Positions 22,202 to 34,149 of a stretch of 64,000 bases of DNA are shown one piece after another. The translations under genes and the position numbers were made by a program. The stretch comes from Fasciola hepatica. Lineage: Eukaryota; Platyhelminthes; Trematoda; Plagiorchiida; Fasciolidae. The DNA lies in contig CANUEZ040000140.1 of NCBI GenBank assembly GCA_948099385.1, positions 2,108,001 through 2,172,000 of the forward strand. The letters are read 5' to 3'. Under the pieces are notes generated by a model that did no database searches, had not been told where the DNA came from, and was given only the letters and a program-made list of their open reading frames with translations. The stretch's first letter is position 1; every line of letters starts with the position of its first letter.

Positions 22202-23940
22202 TGCTAACTCAGGATGACCAACCGAAGGTTGTGAGCGGATGGGAACTGTGGGAGGGTTGTTCGGGGTGGGTTCTAGCTCAAAATGGCCAGTTCAAAGCCG
22301 TTTATACTGATGGCCTCCTGCCACCGACGTCCACCACGTATTTCTTTCCATTTAGCTGGACGAGGCAGAACGGGCCAGAGTGAACTGCTCTTCATGGTGT
22401 TCGCACTGCATCTACTCGAATAAACGCGTGGCTGGAGGCAGCTGCAGTGGTAGGTATGTAGGTGTTGAGAGTTTTCGCGTGATGGGGTGGGCTATATCAA
22501 CCGCACTTGGTGTGACAGCCGCTTTGCGTAATCCTTCTATCTAAAACTTAGTTTATAGTGGGGAAACCAACTCAACCGGAACTCTTGACTTGCAACCCTA
22601 AGCCAGTTTAGCCTCCGTACCACCCACGTCGGCTTTGACGGTGTTATGCAGTCCTAAGAGAACCATCGGCAACACTTCACTCCATAAGGGGTTATCACGA
22701 GCACGAAACGCAACCTTCAGCTGGCGACGGAATCGCTCCACCATGCCATCAGCCTGAGGATGATAGATCGTCTTCTTGTTGTGTCTGCAACCGAAAGCTT
22801 CTAGTAGGCCACGGAAAGCACCGTCAAAATGAGAACCGGGGTGAGTGGTCAGGACAGCAGGGCTCTCGAAATGACTTACCCAGCCAGTTGGAAAAGCTTT
22901 TGCAGCTTCCTCCGAGGTAGGACGGGGAAAAGGTACAGCCTACGGCCAGCGAATGAAGCAATCTACTCAAGTGCGGATGTAAACGCAGCCTTTTGATGGT
23001 GGGAGTGGCCTCACGAGGCCCATATGCTCATGGTGAAAGCGTGCTTCCGGCTCACAGAAGGTGCCTAATGTGCATGCAGTGTGGAGACTTATTTTACCGC
23101 GTTGGCATTAAAAACCAGAGCGGGCCCGAAGACGTTATTTTTGAAGCAAGGCCAGAGAAATCGCTCGGTGACAAGTTACATTGAGGCGGCTACACCAGGG
23201 TGCGGTAAGTTGTGGAGGCTGATAAAACTTGCCGGCGAAAACTGGCAGGAACTAGGGGTCCGGATCCATCCTGTAACACGTCGCAAACAATAATTACATC
23301 CTAAGTTGGAAGGATCACTGGCACTAGATGCAGCGAGCTGCTGTTTCTGAGCTGCTCGACCTCGGAATCTGTTGCTTGGGCTCCTGCGATTGCTTCTAGG
23401 TCTATGCCCATTGGCAGTGGGTCGTCGATATCGTGGGCGAGTTAGAGCCCGTCTGCAACAGGGTCGTGCACCCCCGAGACGTGCTAAATGTCCGTAATAA
23501 ACCGCGAAACAGTTTAAGTGGTGAATCTCGCGGGGCGAATCTCGCGGAGTGAATATTTATCAGGAGCTGACTGGAGAGCGTGCACTAGGGTTCATGATCT
23601 GTGAACGCTGTGAATGTTTGGCCCTCGAGTGTGAGCATGAAGTGCCGGATACCCAAATAGATCGCCAGCAGTTCTCTGCTGAACAAACTACATCAGGACT
23701 TTGCAGGCTGGAGAAGCTTGGAGGAGAAAGCTGTTGGTTGCCATGAATTGATGACGAACTACCGCAACACTGCTCCAGCAGCAGTGTCCGAAGTATCTGC
23801 CCCTATTTTCAGGGGTGCAGAGAGATCGGGGTGTATAAGAAGTGGTATGTTTGGAATGGCTTACTTGATAAAGGCAAGCGCTGCCTGCGCCGTATGGGGA
23901 AGAACGAAGTTTAGCTTGCCTACACGCAAAAGCTCTGTTT
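22202..23940 (-). pseudogene. pol: Gypsy RNase H and integrase relic
   Basis: RNase H similarity runs from about 23830 to 23560: GADTSDTAAGAVL, then FSRELLAIYLGIRHF and AFTDHEP. Integrase core similarity runs from about 22990 to 22600: RWP, TSEEAAKAF, LTTHPGSHFDGAF (the usual TTDRGSQF block, so the second catalytic Asp is lost), then TIYHPQADGMVERF with the catalytic Glu, and a LPMVLLGLHNTVKADVGG block ending in a stop near 22604. About 22440-22280 matches the post-integrase tail (SHAFIRVDAVRTP, SGPF, NGKKYVVDVGGRR). Several stops and shifts interrupt it. Confidence 0.8.
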
Positions 23941-24037
23941 GATGTTGCATTATTTCGGCGCAGTTTGAGACAAACCGGCGATAAAGGTTAACGAAGCCGG
24001 AAAATTGGTTTTGCTGCCGGTAGGAGTGAGGCTCAGT

Positions 24038-25151
24038 TTAGCCGCGAATTGCCGCCAACTTGACAGGCAGGGGCTGTATAGACGAGGCTGAGACTTCGCG
24101 ACCCGGTAAAGTGATGGCTGTCCTACCTAATTCGCGTTTGGTAGGATTATTGGTTACATCAGGTTGCCTAAGGCGCTCAAAGAGAGCGCGCAGATGTGCC
24201 ATGCGCTCCTTTTCTGAAGAACTTGCCATCAAGAAATCGTCCAAGCACAATTAGACATTCTTCATGCCGCGTGTTGCTTCATGCATAATTCTTGGAAAGG
24301 TTTGGACTGCACTGCTAAACCCTAATGGCATGCGCTTAACTCGAGTAGTCCGAATAGAGTTGTGACAGCGGTTTTAGGGATGTCATCCTCAGCTACCGGG
24401 ATTTGGTGGCAGGCTCTGACGTGGTCGATTCGGCTGAAAACAGAACAACCAAACAGAGAAGCAGTTAGATCTTGAATATGTTGAATGAGGTACCTGCCTG
24501 GTTTAGTAGCCTGGTTGAGGGCCCCATAGCCGACGCAGGAGCGCCAATCGCCATTAAGGTTTAGGAACCCAGTGAAGGGGCTAGGCCCAGGGGCTGCTGG
24601 ATGAGCTACTATGCCTAATTCTTGCATGCTTTCGAACTTAGCCTGCGCTGCGCGGTGCACGTCCAATGCCAAGTTACGTGGTCGTTTAAATGCTGGGGGT
24701 TCTCTTGTGACGACAAAGTGGGTGACGTTGATAGTCGCCGCGAGAAGGGGTCCAGATTGACATAGCATTTCCGGGTGTGCCCAAAGGAGTTCTGCTCTGG
24801 GGCGTTCGGCCTGAGGTCCGAAGCATAGGGTGGTGACGTGATTCACGGAGGAATGCAAACCGGTTAGGAAGAAGAAGCCTGTCGGCGGACAACTCTCCGG
24901 CATCGTGCATCAAACAGGGGGTCGAAATAGTCGGAAGAATAGATACCTAATACGGCATAGAGGACATCTGGTACTATCAAAACCCAGCAAAAGGTGCGAC
25001 TTAGGCTTGAGCTGAGAGCAGGTATCTTACGGCCGTTAGTATCAATAGCAGTGTCGATGGCAGCACGGAGTTGTTGGATTGATGGAACCGTTGAATCACC
25101 TGCTTTCCTCAGAATGACACCAACTGCTGCACCAGTGTCAATGAGAAACAT
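24038..25151 (-). pseudogene. pol: Gypsy protease and reverse transcriptase relic
   Basis: The protease core FLIDTGAAVGVI is at about 25150-25115, followed by a typical RTFCWVLIVPDVLYAVLG stretch. RT follows from about 24720: THFVVTREPPAFKRPR, NGDWRSCVGYGALNQAT (the family usually has a DYRALN block), then FSRIDHVRACHQIPVAEDD and a KTAVTTLFGL block at about 24430-24360. The catalytic aspartates are in CLDD near 24240, with a stop codon just before, in place of the usual YIDD. The frame is broken near 24905, near 24320 and elsewhere. It is inactive. Confidence 0.85.
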
Positions 25152-25160
25152 TTTATTGGA

Positions 25161-25985
25161 AACTAAATCTCGACATGCAACAGACGGCTGCTATTATGGC
25201 TGCCGACGGCCTCAGTCATCGGAACGTGTCGGAATATTACTTTCCATGTTTGGCACCTAGAAGTGTGCAACCGACTCCGCAGCACCGGGCCTTCTCCCCG
25301 AGATGTCTATGATATCAGCAGAATTTGGCTTGAGACGGTCTAACAGGGCGGTCAGGGGAAGGGCTTCCGAGACGTCCACGTCAGTCGGGGTTGCGACAAA
25401 ATTAACGGTGTCTAAAGAGATAACAACTAAGCGTGGAAAGACTTCCGGAATTCCGCTGGAAAGCAGCCATCGGAGTGTCCCCGGGGGGTGTTCCTGAGGT
25501 GGGAGCGGTGATCTGGTGGTTACTCGAGTTTGTTTCGGCTATAGTTCGTGGATGGTGCCGTTCCACAGCACCGTCCGCTAGTTTGGCCGCTCATGTGAGC
25601 TTAAGACTACTAGAAACGTCAAGCATTGCTTGAGCCTTTGTTGGTAATCGCTGTATCCACGACTCTTCAGGGCCTTTTTCAGCTAAAATTTACCCTGCCA
25701 GCTGCTGCATTTCTCTCAGTAGTGCAGGGGGCTTCTACAACCTCACCCTGTCCCTTGGATCAAATGCTTCAGTCTGGACTATTTCGACGGCAAAAGACAA
25801 GAGATTACAGCGTCTTTCACGGCTGTGAAGGAACAGGTACTGTGTTTACTCCACGGAGTGTTTTCCAGTTTTGGTGCCCAGCACACGGTTGGTCCAACCT
25901 ACTAGCACCGGGTGCGGCTGGCACGCTCCAACTATCCTCAGACTGCCGCATTCGATATAGTCGGTTGAAAATTGCACGCTCCTTT
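25161..25985. other. Unassigned; possible gypsy gag region
   Basis: By position this should hold the gag end of the minus-strand gypsy relic. I found no Gag-like block that I can defend on either strand, apart from a weak lead-in to the protease at 25190-25151. Confidence 0.3.
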
Positions 25986-27860
25986 TCCTTGTTCCTGCTC
26001 GGTGCGCCCACTTTTAGTTCTTATCATCTGTTACCACTTTCCATTTTTGTCACTTCACCACGTTATGCAAGCCTACCCAGCCTGTCATTGCTCCCATCGC
26101 CTCTCACCATATCAGCTGTCATTGCATGACGTCACTACCGTCCTTCCCACTCTTCTTTGCCGTCGTTTGCCAATATTACTTTTATCCACCTGCAGCCATT
26201 GTGGCTTCTAATCTCTATTCAGTTGGTATCAACCTATGCTCATAATTCCCATTAATAGCATTTTTGTACCTCACTGCCTGTCGTTTTGTTAAACCTTCCT
26301 TTATTCTTCCTGCTCATGCCCAATGCCATTACGCACTAGCCACACCCGCTCCCATGACCAATCCTCATATTTGAACTTGACTCTCCAAACTTTGCACTAT
26401 TTACAGTCGCATTTCTTGCCTGATCACCACCACCACATTTCCCCACTTAGCTCCGCCATCCCTCTGTGGCTCTTTCAATTACGCAGTGACCGACGGGCGT
26501 CCTCCTGCTCGATTCAACCGTTCAATTGACTGCTGGCATGCAGCTCTCCAGTTCATGTGCCCCAAATTTGCCGCGCATTCATTTCTTGGGCCTTATATTC
26601 CATTACTGGTCTACATATCCTGGCATTTCCTGCTACTTTCTTCTCCGCCTCCTTCGCGCTTCAACTGTGGTAGGACGATCTGGCTAATCGTGCCTCATCT
26701 GCGTCTCTTCGGTCATCGCTCTCACCCCCTATTCAGTAAACTGCTTGCCACAGGCAATTTCTGTGTGCCTTCCAGTTTAGTCCGATTTTCCATGTTCCAC
26801 CGATTGCAGTGACAACGTTACTTCATGATGTTCAATAACAGTTTCGAATCTTTTGATCTGCCACTATCCGATCCCTCTGGCCCGTCACAGCATGTCGCAC
26901 CTGCACTGGTCGAACAATTAGACCGATTTTCACCAGTTTTCTTTGTTCACATACTTCATCTTCCCTCGCTTATGATCTGCTCTTCACAGCCGGCATCATT
27001 TCGTTGCTCCTCAGTCCACTCTCTCCGCTGATTCGCCATGTTAACCCGTCATGAAAAAGTCTTCTGAACTTTTCCAGGTAAATCCTAAACATTTCAATTC
27101 AACCCTATCTACCTCTTCCAATCACCGACACTTCTTTTCTCCCAGCATTCCATCGCTCCTTGCTCCCGCTCTCCGCATATCTATTTATATACACATATAT
27201 ACGTGAGTACGTATACATTCACTCTGCCTCCTGCACTTCCTTTTCTACCATTTCCCATGCAATCATTCCGCTGACCCTCATGACATGCGTCCATTCCTTT
27301 CATACCTGCACCTCACATTTACCATATCCAATCCCTACAAATTGCTTTGCCATCCGTAACACCGTCTATTTCTTCCAACGCTCGCTACCCGTTCCATGAT
27401 TAGTTTTGCCCTATCAGCTGACCACTCACTGCGATGTAGCAGGGCTTCGTTACCATCTAACTCATAACAGTGGATCCCACTTTTCTTCTCCACCGCCTCC
27501 CGCTACCACAGTTTCTCATACCAATTCCTGGCCCCTTTCATGTATACCTGTCGGTTTCTACTTATCCCCACTTGGGCCAGTCAGACTATCCACCTCCACC
27601 TGAACCCCAAGTCCACCGGGCGTAGACTTGAATCTGCCCTTAGGTTCTTTTAAACCCTCCCCATTTGATTTTGATGTGCATACATTCAGCATACGCTCAT
27701 CTCTCTCCTGAGTCTACCCATCCCACTTTTCTCACTCATATTCCTACTTTTCACAAATTTTGTCTGTGAATTTCGTCGCTTGTGAGAAGTTGATCAGGCT
27801 TCTAGCGTGCCTGGGAGTCCCCGAAATAAACCATTATTATTATTATTATCATTATTACGT
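25986..27860 (+). repeat. Pyrimidine-rich element with ATT tail
   Basis: Roughly 1.9 kb whose + strand is strikingly rich in C and T. It ends GGAGTCCCCGAAATAAACC followed by ATT repeats at 27832-27856. The tail resembles the 3' ends of the LINE-D copy at 33.4 kb and the repeats at 4.5 and 39.2 kb. The many short open frames are poor in charged residues and look like by-products of the composition. It could be the 3' untranslated part of a non-LTR element or a nonautonomous derivative. The 5' end is not defined. Confidence 0.45.
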
Positions 27861-28729
27861 CGCGTTCCTGAGTAGCGACGCCACGAGGAGGCGATCGATT
27901 GTCCATAAGTAACGGGAACGCTCGCTTGTGATTCTGTGTGATTCAAAATCTGCCTCTAACATATGAGACCAAAGTGGAGGGTAATCAATAAAAAACTTTG
28001 AGACGGCTAGGGAAAATATTAAAAAGGAGTGTTCCAGATCAGCCTTGCGGTCTTTGCTAGCCATAGTAGCAGTGATATGTCAAATGTAAGGCTATATATA
28101 ACAATAAGTTCAGCAAACACGAATCCTTTTTAATTTCAATAAAAGGAATGTATGAAAGGAGTATGGTAGCGGAAATGTAGATCTACCGTTCATAAGTCGG
28201 AAAGGGTGTAAGCGTAAGAGAATGAATGTGAATAAGGTACTTACTGATGTCCATGGTGGAATGAATTTGTTGTTCGAGCTCACCAGTTTGGGATTCCTTA
28301 ACTTTAGGTCAGGACATGACACCGCATAGAGTCTAAAGCCCCTGGTCCTCTGTTTGTGAAGCATTATCGAATATATTCGGCAGCCCGAAAAGGAGCAGAA
28401 CCCAAAATGCCGGAGCGAGATACAGTGTATGTTTGAGAAGCGCAACGGTGTGCAGACGATGTACCCAGGCGGAGCAAGTGGAGCCACCAAATGCGGCAAT
28501 TGTTCAAAATAAAGAATTTGTTATTCTTTGTAATTGTGTATTGTATCCGCAGCGATATAATTTATTGTTTACATAAAAATCCCAATGAATTTTCGGTTCC
28601 TGAAATTTCCTGAGAAGCTGATTGTTAGTTATTTCGCTAGATACTTTGGTGTAAACTGTAACAGTGACAGCAAGACCAATAACGTGGTGCATCCCAGGCT
28701 TGAGGTGCGACTCTAGGTGGAAGATTATT
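27861..28729. other. Unassigned sequence
   Basis: There is a 129-codon minus-strand frame at 28110-28499, but it resembles nothing I know. The stretch ends where inverted duplication 2 begins. Confidence 0.4.
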
Positions 28730-29560
28730 GCTTTCTCAATAATAGGCCGTTTTGGGAACCACAATTGAGGGTAGGATACATTCAAGCACGCGACAACATG
28801 AACTTGGTTTATGGAAAAACTGCAGGTGAGGCAGCAACTGGCACAAGCTTGATGTGGCACATACTCCATCACCCAGCCACAAATCCAAAGCCCAGAAGGG
28901 TTGGTGTGGTCGTTGGCTGTGCTGCCAAATGTCATGTTGTCACTCAACGACCATACATCACAGGGCCCAGATCGGACGACACCAGCAGTCGAGTGCTTAT
29001 GCTTTTTTTGGCCGGGAGAAGTAGCCGTCTCAAAGTGTACACGAAGCAGTTCTGCAAGTCTGGGTGCCCGCTACAGATGTAGACGCTTCCCATCTTCTCC
29101 AGTGACTCGAAGACAATATGGACTAAACATCCAATGAACACGGGCTGATAGTTCATCCATTTGGAGCCGGATCACGGTTCTCCCTCGCCAAGTTCGCCAC
29201 TGCCCGGAAAGAGCTGGCGCCAGTCACTGTGCCACAGAGAGACGGGTTGGGATGAACCTCTCCAAGACGACGGCGATAAGCGACGGCGTAGCTGGTTAGA
29301 CAGCCTAGATGATAACGATAATGATGGTGGTAGTCAGCGTTTATTTTCAGTAGTTGGACGACGTGCATGAAACGATCATGGTCAGATTTCATGGGCCACG
29401 TGTATATGGAGAACCAAGCACAATCATATCACGGAGTTTACAGCGCGAAGTAAGATGAAAAGTTAAGTTGAATTTGCCATCAGTAAAGATAAGTCCGACA
29501 TCGTTTACCGGGCAAAAATGAGTATCGGAGTCAACGGAGGAAATTGGACTCAGCCGAGGC
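28730..29560 (+). repeat. Left arm of inverted duplication 2
   Basis: Reverse complement of 34150-34980; paired positions sum to 63710. I noticed essentially identical sequence with only isolated base differences (for example near 29470). Similarity starts sharply at 28730. It fades between about 29540 and 29560. It contains a BEL RT relic and a GATAACGATAATGATGGTGG stretch at 29310-29330. Confidence 0.9.
28735..29095 (+). pseudogene. BEL reverse transcriptase relic (inverted copy)
   Basis: Two overlapping frames together match the first part of BEL RT. One reads SLMWHILHHPATNPK and GCAAKCHVV, matching WYLPHHPVINPKK and DCAAKFQGK of the 18.1-kb element. The other picks up with GPDRTTPAVECLCFFWPGEVAVS, matching GPDWTTPLIDVLCRFRVGKVALS. 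A frameshift separates them. The upstream RT-linker and Gag parts are missing on this side, unlike at the other arm. Confidence 0.75.
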
Positions 29561-30290
29561 CAACTGATGGGCACATTGAACAATGCAACTGTTGGAACGA
29601 AATGTTAAAACTGGCCGTGGAGTTTAATGGGACAAAAATGTTGGTGGCCGTAAGCTGATCTCTGAATAAGTGCGCTCACTCTGGTGCCAACCCGAAAACT
29701 AGTAGAAGAAAAATGTATAACGGAACAAGTTTTCTTCCCCGGCAGTGGCAGCCATTTTCGTTATTGTCGAAATTACAGTGATATTATATTTGCGAAGATT
29801 CAAGGGGGCTTCGCCGAGGGATTTCAGAAATAATCCGTTGAATTCCGTTAACCTGAACCGTTGATCAAGGGCTGCGACTCATGTATATAATAGCGACTCT
29901 GAAAGGTGCTAAGAAAAAAAGAAGGCTTTTTATGCTACCTGAGCAAATGACGATAAAAGGGAAAGTCCATTAGTCCTACTTGTTCACGGTGTTTCACCGT
30001 CAAATTGTACTAGGGGTTCAGTGTTGTCTTAAAGACACAAGTTGGAATATGGAAAGTGAATCTGTGTGTTCCAGTGTCATATCCCGAGGCAAATTTAGGA
30101 GCCGATGTAAAGGATAATACGAGTGATCCTTCTGCGGAGTTCCTCTCTAGTCCATCAGTTTACACTGAAATACTACAAAAATAATGTTATTTGCGTATTC
30201 CTCAACCCTATTCGAAACCCATGCTTGAGCCCGTGATCAGGGTGAACAACACTACTTGACACGATCAGATATGCGCTACTCTTGGGCCCC
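29561..30290. other. Unassigned sequence inside inverted duplication 2
   Basis: No coding similarity and no clear repeat. It lies between the left arm and the start of recognisable LINE-D sequence. Confidence 0.35.
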
Positions 30291-30299
30291 CGCACTGAC

Positions 30300-33200
30300 A
30301 GCAGTAAAGAAGCCGCGCACTTGGTTGGAAATGGTTGTATTTAAAGACTTATCGGAAGTTGGAATTTGGCAGTACTGTTAGAAGTTAGAGGCCAGCGGGA
30401 CGCCAACCGGCCGGGGTGTTATGGCGACTCCCTTAGAGGTGGATCAGGAGTCACCGGAAGTCCCAGGTCATTAGCCGGTTTCATGCGTACTTGTGGAGAA
30501 ATCGAGGTAAAAGTCTTGTTATCTTTTCGGGCTCCACTCCCGAGAACTAGGCAGGAGAAAACATTGAGAGATACCTAAGCGACAGGGCGAACGCTCTGGT
30601 GCTATATACTAACTCGTGTAGTATTTGAGGCAATTGAATAGAACTCTCCAGAGCAGCTGGGGAACACAATGCACTAATTAGTGCCGTTACGAAAGCATGG
30701 CTTTCTAAAGAAGACCATGTACTAGGACTGATAGGTAAAGGTTTTGGAGTCTATAGGCAGGATAGAGAACACGATCGCCTTGGCGGAGCAGTAGCCTTTC
30801 TCAATAGGCCAGGTATTAACCTTTTCCAGCCTTAGACCAAGATGTGGAATCGTAATGTCTAGTTGTGAGCAGTTACCATCATCTCCACAGGCAGAAGGAT
30901 TAACGTTAATCGCTTCTGTAGGGCACCAAGTGCAGGCCGCGGCGAGGATGTTTGCTTACTGCGGGCCTTGACTGAACTATTTAAGGACGTACGGAAGGCC
31001 CTCATATTGGGTGACTTTACCGTTGTGCACATTGACTGGGCGGTTGAAGTTGGGATCCCGGGATCACAAGAGGATAAGTACTTGGAATGACGGCATGCCA
31101 ATGCTATACACCAGCACATCAGGGGAGATACCGGATAAAGGTCTGGTTGCATTCTGTCCTTTCTGGATCTAGCGAAAACAAATCTCCCCAAAGAATTCAT
31201 CTGAAAGGAAGTGCTGTGCACCGTCGAGCAACAGTGAGTGTAGTTGTGTCAAAATTACCCTGTGCGTGCGGCAACCCAAGGTACCCCCAAGGCTGGTTTG
31301 GAACTTCGGCAGTATGGACAAAAATAAGCTTCGCGAAAGAGCAACGGGGCTGACTTAGGAAACAGTAGGGGGGGCTATTGTCGATGAGAGCTGGCAGGTC
31401 AGAAACGGATCCTGATTGACTTCCAGGAAAAGTGTGCACCCTTGAGGCAAAGGGGTGTGAACGGCAAATCCAAGCGGTGGAAGGCGGCAGTTTCCAAGGC
31501 CATCAAAAATAGAAACCGCAGCAGAAAACTTTACAAAGCTTTCGACAGTCGACTAATCTACATCCGTTATACAAAGCTTCAAAACCAGGCTTTGAGTCTC
31601 CTGCGAACCTCTAAGCGAGAGTCTGGGCTTAGATTAGCCAGAAGCATAAGATAGCAACCGAAGAAATTCCATAGCTAAGCGCACTCAAAAGGCCTAACGA
31701 AGGATACCGTAGGTTCACTATCCACTAGGGTCTATGGTATTGTCACTGAGGCCCAGGACGAAGCAGACTCCCTGAGGAAACACTTTGGTGGTGTAATTAG
31801 GGGAATATAATGTGGTACGAGTCGATTAGGCTCTAAAGCATCCTCCTTTTCATTTATGCGAGCTAAAACTCCCAGAAGAAATCGTGCGTAAGTACCTACG
31901 GAAATTATGCAGCCATAAACCAGCGGGACCATATGGAATCCGCCCAGCCATCATCAAGCCGTTGGTGGGTATCACAACTCCATCGGTTTGCAGGCTGCAC
32001 AGGCCCACTTTGGACCAGGGTAAGCAGCCTCATGACTAGATAATCACGACCTTCTCGGCGACATGTATGAGTGGACCAAAGTCTGCCGTGGACAACTGCA
32101 GGCTGGTAAGCCTAACTAACATCCTGTGTATAGTTCTTGAGAACATCACCCGCGCCCACATCTGTCAGCACTTACCGGAGCACTCCATGCCAAGCCCAGT
32201 TCAGCATGGATTCCTGAAAATTGCATGTTGTCTGACCAACCTCTCGTGCTTTATAGATGAAGCGGCTGAGGGGCTAAACGGAAGCAAACAGCTCGAAGTT
32301 TTTATCATGCCTTTATCAAGACGCTTGATTTCACTGATCATCCTTTTCTCTGGGAAAGATGGAGGCATTCCGTATAGGTAGGCCAGTATATAGAAGACAG
32401 AAGGAATTCCTCTCCTATGGGATGTTTTACGTCAGAGTAGGGGACAAGTGCTAGAGTTTGGTGAGTTTCAACAGCGGTGTGCCCCAGGGATCAGTCGGCC
32501 CGATGCTGTTTCTATGGTTTAATAACGACCTGGCATCCACTTTTCAAAAGCCTAGATTCATTTTTGCGGATGACGCGGAGATTGTTGAATCTGAGGGTAG
32601 GGTCGACCTAGGCGGGGACGAAGGTACAGTCCTGGGCTGGGCGTACATGTGGGACTCACGGATGAAAGCTGGAACAAGCCATTTGATGTCAAGATCAGCG
32701 GAAGGCCTTAGAGTTGCTCAGAACCAAGGGCTGTCTACCACGGAAGCAGTCATTAAGGTCAATGACCTCGGAGTCATCATGAACTGCAAATTTAACTGGC
32801 CGGACCATTTCAAAGATGCGGCACAAAAGGCTCGTGGTGAGCTCTTTAGACTGTGATCATGATCTTCATGCCGGCAGCCGGAACCTTCCATACCTACTCA
32901 CATGGTCATAAAGCTGCCTTACTCAGAAGGTAGCCTGCAGGCTTGGGCATACTTCTGCGATATTGGTGCCACCCGAACAGAGAAAGTACAGCCTCTCACT
33001 GCGCAAATGTGTGATGGGCAGGAGGGTAAAATGTATACACAGGGGCTGAGTGATATCAGTATTTTTTCCCTGGAAAAGAAGAGGCTACGAGGGTATCTGA
33101 TAGAAAAGTTCAAGATAATGAACGGTTTTTCCGGAGTGAGCCCGATAACCTATTTTAAATGGCTTTGGATTCCAGAACAAGGGGATGCAAAAAGGGGCTG

Positions 33201-33462
33201 GCAAAAGCTCCAGCTAAATTTCCACAACACCCTGCTTCCGAAACCCAAGCCGCTTTGCACTTCCCGCCTTTATTGTTCCCACTTTTGGTAGTTTAAACAC
33301 TATCTAGTCTTATCGTACTATTACGGAGATGTACAAACCCGACCTTTGAACTTCATGGGAATTTCATACTGCTGTGATAAGCTGTGCTCCGAGATTGTGC
33401 CTTGTGCATGTGTCTTGATCCCATTTAAGAAATACATCTCTATTATTATTATTATCATAAAG
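30300..33462 (+). pseudogene. LINE-D non-LTR retrotransposon relic with ATT tail
   Basis: A decayed copy of the element that also occurs at 59.1-61.1 kb; 30310-30390 aligns with 59565-59645. About 30590-31200 is the APE endonuclease with several stops (AVTKAWLSKEDHVLGLI, DREHDRLGGAVAF, ALILGDFTVVHIDW). RT follows, with pieces at about 32050-32260 (QHGFLK block) and 32458-32856: SGVPQGSVGPMLFLWFNNDL and the catalytic FADD at about 32566. The C-terminal region is 32902-33291 (FSLEKKRLRGYLIEKFKIMNG). The 3' end is AAATACATCTCTATT plus ATT repeats at 33440-33462. At least six breaks make it inactive. It lies wholly between the arms of inverted duplication 2. Confidence 0.82.
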
Positions 33463-34149
33463 TCTCTCGCAGTTGACTTGCGATGAGGTTTTTTATTTTC
33501 CTCTCACATTTAGCGAGGATTCGACGAAGGTAACAGAAGGACAGTTAAATCACATGAAACATGAAGTGCTGTAGCAGCTGCATGGATGGTAGTTGAATGC
33601 TTAGCTGCGGAACTCAGAACCGAGTCGTTGAAGAGAGCTTTAGGTGTTGCAGATGCGGCGAAGCAGATATGGAGAGATCAAAAAACAAGATGAATGGGGG
33701 ATCTAGGTCTTGTGGCTGTGATTCGCAGGAGACCCCACCCTAGCCGGCAACGACCAATACTTCTGTGTGAAAAGGAACATTTCTACGGTTACAATAAAAG
33801 AATAAACGGCCATATCTCAGCCAGCAGTGAAGGCCTGGTATTCCTTTTCATAATGGCCATGATTTCCACTGATGGCAGGTTACTACTTGAGGCATGGGCA
33901 AGGGCGGGCTCCCAAGTCACAACAGATCTACATGGGTAAAATGCTTAGGATAGCAGAAAACAATCCGCCAATAAAGGCTGGTGACCCCAGCAGTAGGTTT
34001 TATATCGCCTCGACTACAGTTGGAAGAGGTTCCGTATTGTAACGGCCGGCGAACAAAATGGTCCAATCCGATCAGTTTATTCGTCAGATCCGTGCAAAAG
34101 TCCGGCAGTAACATTTAAGGGACCGACTGCTACCCAAATAACCAGCATG
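33463..34149. other. Unassigned sequence
   Basis: No known protein. A 75-bp stretch at 34038-34112 begins TGTAACGGCCGG and ends CCGGCAGTAACA, so its ends are imperfect inverted repeats. It may be a remnant of an LTR or a small element; evidence is weak. Confidence 0.35.

Larger units (their letters stand above)
22202..25160 (-). mobile_element. Ty3/gypsy retrotransposon relic
   Basis: Read on the minus strand from about 25160 down to 22202, the domains come in the gypsy order: protease, RT, RNase H, integrase, then a tail. The integrase after RNase H separates it from copia. The BEL element is inserted at its 3' side, so the gypsy copy is older. I could not recognise LTRs or a convincing gag. 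Confidence 0.85.

Noticed and set aside
25626..27603. Series of + strand frames in the pyrimidine-rich tract
   Set aside because: Composition alone keeps stops rare and yields Pro/Ser/Leu/Phe-rich peptides; no domain found.
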